A stretch of 64,000 nucleotides of DNA, taken from positions 106,856,278 to 106,920,277 of the forward strand of contig CP136069.1 in assembly GCA_032622095.1 (NCBI GenBank), written 5' to 3'. Below the pieces are notes generated by a model that saw only the letters and a program-made list of their open reading frames with translations, ran no database searches and was not told the DNA's origin. The stretch's first letter is position 1; every line of letters begins with the position of its first letter. The position numbers and the translations under genes were made by a program. This document shows positions 1 to 14,400 of this stretch, one piece after another. This DNA is from Siphonodentalium dalli (Eukaryota > Mollusca > Scaphopoda > Gadilida > Siphonodentaliidae).

Positions 1-1159
1 CCCCACCACATACTTATATAGTTATCCCCGCCACACACATATATAGGTATCCCCAGCACACACATATATAGGTATCCCCACCACATACATATATATGTAT
101 CACCATCACACACATATATAGGTATCCCCACCACATACATATATTGGTATCCCACCACATACATCTATAGGTATCCCCACCGCACACATATATCGGTATC
201 CCCATCACATACATATATAGGTATCCCCACCACATACATATATAGGTATCCCCACCGAATACATCTATATGTATCCCAACCACACACATCTATATGTATC
301 CCAACCACACGCATCTATAGGTATCCCCACCACACACATATATAGGTATCACCACCATACACATCTATAGGTATCCCCACCACACACATATATAGGTATC
401 CCCGCCACACACATCTATATGTATCCCCACCACACACATCTATATGTATCCCCACCACACACAGATATAGGTATCCCCACCATACACATCAATATGTATC
501 ACCGTCACACACATATATAGGTATCCCCACCACATACATCTATAGGTATCCCCAACATACACATATATAGGTATCCCCACCATACACATCTATATGTATA
601 ACCGCCACACTCATATTTAGGTATTCCCACCACATACATATATAGGTATCACCACCACATACATATATAGGTATCCCCACCACATAAATCTATAGGTATC
701 CCCACCACACACATCTATATGTATCACCACCACATACATATATAGGTATCCCCACCACACACATATATAGGTATCCCCACCACATACTTATATAGGTATC
801 CCAACCACACACATATAGGTATCCTCACCACACACATATATAGGTATCCTCACCACACACATATATAGGTATCCCCGCCACATACATCTATAGGTATCAC
901 CACCACATACATCTATAGTTATCACCACCACATACATCTATAGGTATCCCCACCACATACATCTATAGGTATCCCCACCACAAACATCTATATGTATCCC
1001 CGACACACACATCTATAGGTATCCTCACCACACACATATATAGGTATCCCCACCACAAACATCTATAGGTATCCCCACCACACACATCTATATGTATCCC
1101 CACCACATACATATATAGGTATCCCCACCACACACATATATAGGTATCCCCACCACATA
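1..1159 (+). repeat. Leading part of domain A, mosaic of two later blocks
   Basis: The window opens inside the array. Positions 1 to about 590 follow 5,241 to about 5,830 (shift about 5,240), including the ATAGTTATCCCCGCC unit, the CATCACAC unit and the CCGAATAC/CCGCATAC unit. From about 600 to 1,159 the sequence instead follows about 2,172-2,731 (shift 1,572), including the ATAACCGCCACACTC unit. This stretch therefore joins two HOR registers. No gene is present. Confidence 0.75.
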
Positions 1160-3256
1160 CATATATAGGTATCCCCACTACACACATATATAGGTATCCC
1201 CACCACACACATCTATATGTATCCCCACCACACACATATATAGGTATCCCCACCACACACATCTATATGTATCCCCACCACACACATATATAGGTATTCC
1301 CACCACACACATCTATATGTATTCCCACCACACACATATATAGGTATCACCACCACATACATATATAGGTATCCCCGCCACACACATATATAGGTATTCC
1401 CGCCACATACATATATAGGTATCCTCACCACACACATCTATAGGTATCCCCACCACATACATATATAGGTATCAGCACCACATCCATATATAGGTATCCC
1501 CACCACACACATATATAGGTATCCCCGCCACATACATATATAGGTATCACCACCATACACATATATAGGTCTCCCCACCGCATACATCTATATGTATCCC
1601 AACCACACACATCTATATGTATCCCAACCACACGCATCTATATGTATCCCCACCACACACATATATAGGTATCCCCACCATACACATCTATAGGTATTCC
1701 CACCACACACATCTATATGTATCCCCACCACACACATCTATAGGTATCCCCACCACACACAGATATAGGTATCCCCACCATACACATCAATATGTATCAC
1801 TGCCACACACATATATAGGTATCCCCACCACATACATCTATAGGTATCCCCACCTTACACATATATAGGTATCCCCACCATACACATCTATATGTATAAC
1901 CGCCACACTCATATATAGGTATCCCCACCACATACATCTATAGGTATCACCACCACATACATATATAGGTATCCCCACCACATAAATCTATAGGTATCCC
2001 CGCCACACACATCTATAGGTATCCTCACCATACACATATATAGGTATCCCCACCATACACATCTATAGGTATCCCCGCCACACACATTATAGGTATCCCC
2101 ACCACATACATCTATAGGTATCCCCAACATACACATATATAGGTATCCCCACCATACACATCTATATGTATAACCGCCACACTCATATATAGGTATCCCC
2201 ACCACATACATATATAGGTATCACCACCACATACATATATAGGTATCCCCACCACATAAATCTATAGGTATCCCCACCACACACATCTATATGTATCACC
2301 ACCACATACATATATAGGTATCCCCACCACACACATATATAGGTATCCCCACCACATACTTATATAGGTATCCCAACCACACACATATAGGTATCCTCAC
2401 CACACACATATATAGGTATCCTCACCACACACATATATAGGTATCCCCGCCACATACATCTATAGGTATCACCACCACATACATCTATAGTTATCACCAC
2501 CACATACATCTATAGGTATCCCCACCACATACATCTATAGGTATCCCCACCACAAACATCTATATGTATCCCCGCCACACACATCTATAGGTATCCTCAC
2601 CACACACATATATAGGTATCCCCACCACAAACATCTATAGGTATCCCCACCACACACATCTATATGTATCCCCACCACATACATATATAGGTATCCCCAC
2701 CACACACATATATAGGTATCCCCACCACATACATATATAGGTATCCCCACCACACACATATATAGGTATCCCCACCACACACATCTATATGTATCCCCAC
2801 CACACACATATATAGGTATCCCCACCACACACATCTATATGTATCCCCACCACACACATATATAGGTATTCCCACCACACACATCTATATGTATTCCCAC
2901 CACACACATATATAGGTATCACCACCACATACATATATAGGTATCCCCGCCACACACATATATAGGTATTTCCGCCACATACATATATAGGTATCCTCAC
3001 CACACACATCTATAGGTATCCCCACCACATACATATATAGGTATCAGCACCACATCCATATATAGGTATCCCCACCACACACATATATAGGTATCCCCGC
3101 CACATACATATATAGGTATCACCACCATACACATATATAGGTATCCCCACCACATACATATATAGTTATCCCCGCCACACACATATATAGGTATCCCCAG
3201 CACACACATATATAGGTATCCCCACCACATACATATATATGTATCACCATCACACA
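1160..3256 (+). repeat. 2,097-bp higher-order repeat, copy 1
   Basis: Matches 3,257-5,353 at a constant shift of 2,097 bp with only scattered single-base differences. One is CACTGCC at about 1,800 against CACCGCC at about 3,897. Another is TTTCCGCC at about 2,968 against TTCCCGCC at about 5,065. The left edge is marked by the CCCCACTACAC monomer, which also starts copy 2; the monomers before it differ. The block holds about 84 monomers. High identity and clean edges point to a recent tandem duplication by unequal exchange or a comparable event. Confidence 0.85.
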
Positions 3257-5353
3257 CATATATAGGTATCCCCACTACACACATATATAGGTATCCCCAC
3301 CACACACATCTATATGTATCCCCACCACACACATATATAGGTATCCCCACCACACACATCTATATGTATCCCCACCACACACATATATAGGTATTCCCAC
3401 CACACACATCTATATGTATTCCCACCACACACATATATAGGTATCACCACCACATACATATATAGGTATCCCCGCCACACACATATATAGGTATTCCCGC
3501 CACATACATATATAGGTATCCTCACCACACACATCTATAGGTATCCCCACCACATACATATATAGGTATCAGCACCACATCCATATATAGGTATCCCCAC
3601 CACACACATATATAGGTATCCCCGCCACATACATATATAGGTATCACCACCATACACATATATAGGTCTCCCCACCGCATACATCTATATGTATCCCAAC
3701 CACACACATCTATATGTATCCCAACCACACGCATCTATATGTATCCCCACCACACACATATATAGGTATCCCCACCATACACATCTATAGGTATTCCCAC
3801 CACACACATCTATATGTATCCCCACCACACACATCTATAGGTATCCCCACCACACACAGATATAGGTATCCCCACCATACACATCAATATGTATCACCGC
3901 CACACACATATATAGGTATCCCCACCACATACATCTATAGGTATCCCCACCTTACACATATATAGGTATCCCCACCATACACATCTATATGTATAACCGC
4001 CACACTCATATATAGGTATCCCCACCACATACATCTATAGGTATCACCACCACATACATATATAGGTATCCCCACCACATAAATCTATAGGTATCCCCGC
4101 CACACACATCTATAGGTATCCTCACCATACACATATATAGGTATCCCCACCATACACATCTATAGGTATCCCCGCCACACACATTATAGGTATCCCCACC
4201 ACATACATCTATAGGTATCCCCAACATACACATATATAGGTATCCCCACCATACACATCTATATGTATAACCGCCACACTCATATATAGGTATCCCCACC
4301 ACATACATATATAGGTATCACCACCACATACATATATAGGTATCCCCACCACATAAATCTATAGGTATCCCCACCACACACATCTATATGTATCACCACC
4401 ACATACATATATAGGTATCCCCACCACACACATATATAGGTATCCCCACCACATACTTATATAGGTATCCCAACCACACACATATAGGTATCCTCACCAC
4501 ACACATATATAGGTATCCTCACCACACACATATATAGGTATCCCCGCCACATACATCTATAGGTATCACCACCACATACATCTATAGTTATCACCACCAC
4601 ATACATCTATAGGTATCCCCACCACATACATCTATAGGTATCCCCACCACAAACATCTATATGTATCCCCGCCACACACATCTATAGGTATCCTCACCAC
4701 ACACATATATAGGTATCCCCACCACAAACATCTATAGGTATCCCCACCACACACATCTATATGTATCCCCACCACATACATATATAGGTATCCCCACCAC
4801 ACACATATATAGGTATCCCCACCACATACATATATAGGTATCCCCACCACACACATATATAGGTATCCCCACCACACACATCTATATGTATCCCCACCAC
4901 ACACATATATAGGTATCCCCACCACACACATCTATATGTATCCCCACCACACACATATATAGGTATTCCCACCACACACATCTATATGTATTCCCACCAC
5001 ACACATATATAGGTATCACCACCACATACATATATAGGTATCCCCGCCACACACATATATAGGTATTCCCGCCACATACATATATAGGTATCCTCACCAC
5101 ACACATCTATAGGTATCCCCACCACATACATATATAGGTATCAGCACCACATCCATATATAGGTATCCCCACCACACACATATATAGGTATCCCCGCCAC
5201 ATACATATATAGGTATCACCACCATACACATATATAGGTATCCCCACCACATACATATATAGTTATCCCCGCCACACACATATATAGGTATCCCCAGCAC
5301 ACACATATATAGGTATCCCCACCACATACATATATATGTATCACCATCACACA
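3257..5353 (+). repeat. 2,097-bp higher-order repeat, copy 2
   Basis: Second copy of the block at 1,160-3,256. It ends at about 5,353, after the CACCATCACAC monomer. There the next monomer is CCCCACCACATAC rather than CCCCACTACAC. The junction at 3,257 therefore carries a hybrid of the monomers found at the two outer edges, as expected for a duplication breakpoint. Confidence 0.85.
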
Positions 5354-6740
5354 CATATATAGGTATCCCCACCACATACATATATTGGTATCCCACCACA
5401 TACATCTATAGGTATCCCCACCGCACACATATATCGGTATCCCCATCACATACATATATAGGTATCCCCACCACATACATATATAGGTATCCCCACCGCA
5501 TACATCTATATGTATCCCAACCACACACATCTATATGTATCCCAACCACACGCATCTATAGGTATCCCCACCACACACATATATAGGTATCCCCACCATA
5601 CACATCTATAGGTATCCCCACCACACACATATATAGGTATCCCCACCACACACATCTATATGTATCCCCACCACACACATCTATAGGTATCCCCACCACA
5701 CACAGATATAGGTATCCCCACCATACACATCAATATGTATCACCGCCACACACATATATAGGTATCCCCACCACATACATCTATAGGTATCCCCACCATA
5801 CACATATATAGGTATCCCCACCATACACATCTATATGTATAACCGCCACACTGATATATAGGTATCCCCACCACATACATCTATAGGTATCACCACCACA
5901 TAAATATATAGGTATCCCCACAACATAAATCTATAGGTATCCCCACCACACACATCAATATGTATCACCACCACATACATATATAGGTATCCCCACCACA
6001 CACATATATAGGTATCCCCACCACATACATATATAGGTATCCCCACCACACACATATAGGTATCCTCACCACACACATATATAGGTATCCTCACCACACA
6101 CATATATAGGTCTCCCCGCCACATACATCTATAGGTATCACCACCACATACATCTATAGTTATCACCACCACATACATCTATAGGTATCCCCACCACATA
6201 CATCTATAGGTATCCCCACCACATACATCTATATGTATCCCCGCCACACACATCTATAGGTATCCTCACCATACACATATATAGGTATCCCCACCATACA
6301 CATCTATAGGTATTCCCGCCACACACATTTATAGGTATCCCCACCACATACATATATAGGTATCCCCACCACACACATATATAGGTATACCCACCACATA
6401 CATATATAGGTATCACCACCACACACATATAAATATCCCCGCCACATACATATAGGTATCCCCACCACACACATATAGGTATCCCCACCACACACATCTA
6501 TAGGTATCACCACCACATACATATAGAGGTATCCCCAACACATACATATATAGGTATCCCCACCACATACATATATAGGTATCCCCACCACATACATATA
6601 TAGTTATCCCCGCCACACACATATATAGGTATCCCCAGCACACACATATATAGGTATCCCCACCACATACATATATATGTATCACCATCACACACATATA
6701 TAGGTATCCCCACCACATACATATATTGGTATCCCACCAC
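3490..6740 (+). repeat. 3,487-bp-shift duplication, copy 1
   Basis: Follows 6,977 to about 10,227 at a shift of 3,487 bp. Shared landmarks include CAGCACCACATCC, GGTCTCCCCACCGC, ATAACCGCCACACTC, the ATTATAGG 24-mer and the CACATATAAATAT 23-mer. The copies separate at about 6,740, where copy 1 has ATATATAGG then CACCACCATAC and copy 2 has ATCTATAGG then CCCCACCGCAC. It overlaps the second 2,097-bp copy, so the two duplications are nested. Confidence 0.82.
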
Positions 6741-6976
6741 ATACATATATAGGTATCACCACCATACACATATATAGGTCTCCCCACCGCATACATCTAT
6801 ATGTATCCCAACCACACACATCTATATGTTTCCCAACCACACGCATCTATAGGTATCCCCACCACACACATATATAGGTATCCCCACCATACATATCTAT
6901 AGGTATCCCCACCACACACATATATAGGTATTCCCACCACACACATCTATATGTATCCCCACCACAAACATCTATA
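6741..6976 (+). repeat. Linker between the 3,487-bp copies, related to 11,975-12,211
   Basis: This 236 bp stretch is absent from the end of the second 3,487-bp copy. It carries rare variants ATGTTTCCCAACC (about 6,826) and CCATACATATCTATAGG (about 6,882). The same two occur in the same order near 12,060 and 12,119 (shift about 5,234), and again near 28,079 and 28,138. It therefore looks transferred from, or shared with, another part of the array. Confidence 0.7.
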
Positions 6977-9900
6977 GGTATTCCCGCCACATACATATAT
7001 AGGTATCCTCACCACACACATCTATAGGTATCCCCACCACATACATATATAGGTATCAGCACCACATCCATATATAGGTATCCCCACCACACACATATAT
7101 AGGTATCCCCGCCACATACATATATAGGTATCACCACCATACACATATATAGGTCTCCCCACCGCATACATCTATATGTATCCCAACCACACACATCTAT
7201 ATGTATCCCAACCACACGCATCTATATGTATCCCCACCACACACATATATAGGTATCCCCACCATACACATCTATAGGTATTCCCACCACACACATCTAT
7301 ATGTATCCCCACCACACACATCTATAGGTATCCCCACCACACACAGATATAGGTATCCCCACCATACACATCAATATGTATCACCGCCACACACATATAT
7401 AGGTATCCCCACCACATACATCTATAGGTATCCCCACCTTACACATATATAGGTATCCCCACCATACACATCTATATGTATAACCGCCACACTCATATAT
7501 AGGTATCCCCACCACATACATCTATAGGTATCACCACCACATACATATATAGGTATCCCCACCACATAAATCTATAGGTATCCCCGCCACACACATCTAT
7601 AGGTATCCTCACCATACACATATATAGGTATCCCCACCATACACATCTATAGGTATCCCCGCCACACACATTATAGGTATCCCCACCACATACATCTATA
7701 GGTATCCCCAACATACACATATATAGGTATCCCCACCATACACATCTATATGTATAACCGCCACACTCATATATAGGTATCCCCACCACATACATATATA
7801 GGTATCACCACCACATACATATATAGGTATCCCCACCACATAAATCTATAGGTATCCCCACCACACACATCTATATGTATCACCACCACATACATATATA
7901 GGTATCCCCACCACACACATATATAGGTATCCCCACCACATACTTATATAGGTATCCCAACCACACACATATAGGTATCCTCACCACACACATATATAGG
8001 TATCCTCACCACACACATATATAGGTATCCCCGCCACATACATCTATAGGTATCACCACCACATACATCTATAGTTATCACCACCACATACATCTATAGG
8101 TATCCCCACCACATACATCTATAGGTATCCCCACCACAAACATCTATATGTATCCCCGCCACACACATCTATAGGTATCCTCACCACACACATATATAGG
8201 TATCCCCACCACAAACATCTATAGGTATCCCCACCACACACATCTATATGTATCCCCACCACATACATATATAGGTATCCCCACCACACACATATATAGG
8301 TATCCCCACCACATACATATATAGGTATCCCCACCACACACATATATAGGTATCCCCACCACACACATCTATATGTATCCCCACCACACACATATATAGG
8401 TATCCCCACCACACACATCTATATGTATCCCCACCACACACATATATAGGTATTCCCACCACACACATCTATATGTATTCCCACCACACACATATATAGG
8501 TATCACCACCACATACATATATAGGTATCCCCGCCACACACATATATAGGTATTCCCGCCACATACATATATAGGTATCCTCACCACACACATCTATAGG
8601 TATCCCCACCACATACATATATAGGTATCAGCACCACATCCATATATAGGTATCCCCACCACACACATATATAGGTATCCCCGCCACATACATATATAGG
8701 TATCACCACCATACACATATATAGGTATCCCCACCACATACATATATAGTTATCCCCGCCACACACATATATAGGTATCCCCAGCACACACATATATAGG
8801 TATCCCCACCACATACATATATATGTATCACCATCACACACATATATAGGTATCCCCACCACATACATATATTGGTATCCCACCACATACATCTATAGGT
8901 ATCCCCACCGCACACATATATCGGTATCCCCATCACATACATATATAGGTATCCCCACCACATACATATATAGGTATCCCCACCGCATACATCTATATGT
9001 ATCCCAACCACACACATCTATATGTATCCCAACCACACGCATCTATAGGTATCCCCACCACACACATATATAGGTATCCCCACCATACACATCTATAGGT
9101 ATCCCCACCACACACATATATAGGTATCCCCACCACACACATCTATATGTATCCCCACCACACACATCTATAGGTATCCCCACCACACACAGATATAGGT
9201 ATCCCCACCATACACATCAATATGTATCACCGCCACACACATATATAGGTATCCCCACCACATACATCTATAGGTATCCCCACCATACACATATATAGGT
9301 ATCCCCACCATACACATCTATATGTATAACCGCCACACTGATATATAGGTATCCCCACCACATACATCTATAGGTATCACCACCACATAAATATATAGGT
9401 ATCCCCAGAACATAAATCTATAGGTATCCCCACCACACACATCAATATGTATCACCACCACATACATATATAGGTATCCCCACCACACACATATATAGGT
9501 ATCCCCACCACATACATATATAGGTATCCCCACCACACACATATAGGTATCCTCACCACACACATATATAGGTATCCTCACCACACACATATATAGGTCT
9601 CCCCGCCACATACATCTATAGGTATCACCACCACATACATCTATAGTTATCACCACCACATACATCTATAGGTATCCCCACCACATACATCTATAGGTAT
9701 CCCCACCACATACATCTATATGTATCCCCGCCACACACATCTATAGGTATCCTCACCATACACATATATAGGTATCCCCACCATACACATCTATAGGTAT
9801 TCCCGCCACACACATTTATAGGTATCCCCACCACATACATATATAGGTATCCCCACCACACACATATATAGGTATACCCACCACATACATATATAGGTAT

Positions 9901-10227
9901 CACCACCACACACATATAAATATCCCCGCCACATACATATAGGTATCCCCACCACACACATATAGGTATCCCCACCACACACATCTATAGGTATCACCAC
10001 CACATACATATAGAGGTATCCCCAACACATACATATATAGGTATCCCCACCACATACATATATAGGTATCCCCACCACATACATATATAGTTATCCCCGC
10101 CACACACATATATAGGTATCCCCAGCACACACATATATAGGTATCCCCACCACATACATATAAATGTATCACCATCACACACATATATAGGTATCCCCAC
10201 CACATACATATATTGGTATCCCACCAC
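6977..10227 (+). repeat. 3,487-bp-shift duplication, copy 2
   Basis: Second copy of the 3,490-6,740 block. Private differences from copy 1 are few, for example CACAGAACATAA near 9,405 against CACAACATAA near 5,918, and ATAAATGTATCACC near 10,160 against ATATATGTATCACC near 6,673. No genes or non-satellite bases are present. Confidence 0.82.
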
Positions 10228-11464
10228 ATACATCTATAGGTATCCCCACCGCACACATATATCGGTATCCCCATCACATACATATATAGGTATCCCCACC
10301 ACATACATATATAGGTATCCCCACCACATACATATATATGTATGCCCAACACACACATATATAGGTATCCCCACCACATACATCTATAGGTATCCCCACC
10401 ACATACATATATAGGTATCCCCACCACATACATCTGTAGGTATCCCCACCACATACATATATAGGTATCCCCGCCACATAAATATATAGGTATCCCCACC
10501 ACATACATATATAGTTATCCCCACCACATACATATATTGGTATCCCCACCACATACATCTATAGGTATCCCCACCACACACATCTATATGTATCACCACC
10601 ACACACATCTATAGGTATCCCCACCACACACATATATAGGTATCCCCACCACACACATCTATATGTATCCCCACCACACACATATATAGGTATCCCCACC
10701 ACATACTTCTATAGGTATCCCCACCATACACATCTATAGGTATCCAACCATACACATCTATATGTATAACCGCCACACTCATATATAGGTATCACCACCA
10801 CATACATATATAGGTATCACCACCACATACATATATAGGTATCCCCACCACATAAATCTATAGGTATCCCCACCACACACATCTATATGTATCACCACCA
10901 CATACATATATAGGTATCCCCACCACACACATATATAGGTATCCCCACCACATACATATATAGGTATCCCAACCACACACATATAGGTATCCTCACCACA
11001 CACATATATAGGTATCCTCACCACACACATATATAGGTATCCCCGCCACATACATCTATAGGTATCACCACCACATACATCTATAGTTATCACCACCACA
11101 TACATCTATAGGTATCCCCACCACATACATCTATAGGTATCCCCACCACAAACATCTATATGTATCCCCGCCACACACATCTATAGGTATCCTCACCACA
11201 CACATATATAGGTATCCCCACCACAAACATCTATAGGTATCCCCACCACACACATCTATATGTATCCCCACCACATACATATATAGGTATCCCCACCACA
11301 CACATATATAGGTATCCCCACCACATACATATATAGGTATCCCCACCACACACATATATAGGTATCCCCACCACACACATCTATATGTATCCCCACCACA
11401 CACATATATAGGTATCCCCACCACACACATCTATATGTATCCCCACCACACACATATATAGGTA
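9350..11464 (+). repeat. HOR block shared with 16,376-18,490 (shift 7,026)
   Basis: Follows about 16,376-18,490 at a shift of 7,026 bp. Shared landmarks include the CATCTGTAGG unit (about 10,434 and 17,460), the TACTTCTATAGG unit and the CACAAACATCTATAGG units. It breaks at about 11,464, where this copy continues with CCCCACCACATAC and the 18.49 kb copy with TTCCCACCACAC. To the left the two keep aligning until the common 1.3-1.5 kb HOR structure makes the limit uncertain. Confidence 0.72.
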
Positions 11465-14400
11465 TCCCCACCACATACATATATAGGTATCCCCACCACA
11501 TACATCTATATGTATCCCCACCACATACATATATAGGTATCCCCACCACATACATCTATAGGTATCCCCACCACATACATATATAGGTATCCCCACCACA
11601 AACATATATAGGTATCCCCACCACATACATATATAGGTATCCCCACCACATACATATATAGGTATCCCCACCACATGCATCTATAGGTATCCCCACCACA
11701 CACATCTATATGTATCACCACCACACACATCTATAGGTATCCCCACCACACACATATATAGGTATCCCCACCACACACATCTATAGGTATTCCCGCCACA
11801 CACATATATAGGTATTTCCGCCACACACATATATAGGTATTCCCGCCACATACATATATAGGTATCCTCACCTCACACATCTATAGGTATCCCCACCACA
11901 TACATATATAGGTATCACCACCACATACATATATAGGTATCCCCACCACACACATATATAGGTATCCCCGCCGCATACATATATAGGTATCACCACCATA
12001 CACATATATAGGTCTCCCCACCGCATACATCTATATGTATCCCAACCACACACATCTATATGTTTCCCAACCACACGCATCTATAGGTATCCCCACCACA
12101 CACATATATAGGTATCCCCACCATACATATCTATAGGTATCCCCACCACACACATATATAGGTATTCCCACCACACACATCTATATGTATCCCCACCACA
12201 AACATCTATAGGTATCCCCACCACATACATATAGAGGTATCCCCAACACATACATATATAGGTATCCCCACCACACACATATATAGGAATCCCCACCACA
12301 TACATATATAGTTATCCCCGCCACACACATATATAGGTATCCCCAGCACACACATATATAGGTATCCCCACCACATACATATGTAGGTATCACCATCACA
12401 CACATATATAGGTATCCCCACCACATACATATATTGGTATCCCACCACATACATCTATAGGTATCCCCACCGCACACATATATCGGTATTCCCATCACAT
12501 ACATATATAGGTATCCCCTCCACATACATATATAGGTATCCCCACCACATACATCTATATGTATGCCCACCACACACATATATAGGTATCCCCACCACAT
12601 ACATCTATAGGTATCCCCACCACACACATATATAGGTATCCCCACCACATACATATATAGGTATTCCCACCACATACATCTATATGTATCCCCACCACAT
12701 ACATAGATAGGTATCCCCACCACATACATCTATAGGTATCCCCACCACATACATATATAGGTATCCCCACCACATACATATATAGGTATCCCCACCACAT
12801 ACATATATAGGTATCCCCACCACATACATATATAGGTATCCCCACCACATGCATCTATAGGTATCCCCACCACACACATCTATATGTATCACCACCACAC
12901 ACATCTATAGGTATCCCCACCACACACATATATAGGTATCCCCACCACACACGTCTATATGTATCCCCACCACACACATATATAGGTATCCCCACCACAT
13001 ACTTATATAGGTATCCCCACCATACACATCTATAGGTATCCCACCATACACATCTATATGTATCACCACCACACACATATATAGGTATCCCCACCACACA
13101 CATCTATATGTATCCCCACCACACACATATGTAGGTATCACCACCACATACATATATAGGTATCCCCGCCACACACATATATAGGTATTCCCGCCACATA
13201 CATATATAGGTATCCTCACCACACACATCTATAGGTATCCCCACCACACACATATATAGGTATCCCCACCACACACATCTATATGTATCCCCACCACACA
13301 CATATATAGGTATCACCACCACATTCATATATAGGTATCCCCGCCACACACATATATAGATATTCCCGCCACATACATATATAGGTATCCTCACCACACA
13401 CATCTATAGGTATTCCCACCACATACATATATAGGTATCACCACCACATACATATATAGGTATCCCCACCACACACATATATAGGTATCCCCGCCACATA
13501 CATATATAGGTATCACCACCATACACATATATAGGTCTCCCCACCGCATACATCTATATGTATCCCAACCACACACATCTATATGTATCCCAACCACACG
13601 CATCTATAGGTATCCCCACCACACACTTATATAGGTATCCCCACCATACACATCTATAGGTATCCCCACCACACACATATATAGGTATCCCCACCACACA
13701 CATCTATATGTATCCCCACCACACACATATATAGGTATCCCCACCACACACAGATATAGGTATCCCCACCATACACATCAATATGTATCACCGCCAAACA
13801 CATATATAGGTATCCCCTCCACATACATATATAGGTATCCCCACCATACACATATATAGGTATCCCCACCATACACATCTATATGTATAACCGCCACACT
13901 CATATATAGGTATCCCCACCACATACATCTATAGGTATCACCACCACATACATATATAGGTATCCCCACCACATAAATATATAGGTATCCCCACCACATA
14001 AATATATAGGTATCCCCACCACACACATCAATATGTATCACCACCACATACATATATAGGTATCCCCACCACACACATATATAGGTATCCCCACCACATA
14101 CATATATAGGTATCCCCACCACACACATATAGGTATCCTCACCACACACATATATAGGTATCCTCACCACACACATATATAGGTCTCCCCGCCACATACA
14201 TCTATAGGTATCACCACTACATACATCTATAGTTATCACCACCACATACATCTATAGGTATCCCCACCACATACATCAATAGGTATCACCACCACATACA
14301 TCTATATGTATCCCCGCCACACACATCTATAGGTATCCTCACCACACACATATATAGGTATCCCCACCACATACATCTATAGGTATCCCCACCACACACA

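Noticed and set aside
1617-1868. Plus-strand His/Thr/Pro/Tyr-rich open frames that recur (also 3,714, 7,201, 18,811, 22,591, 38,935)
   Set aside because: They appear where consecutive ATCTATATG tails and length variants remove in-frame TAG triplets. Their recurrence follows the HOR, not selection on protein.
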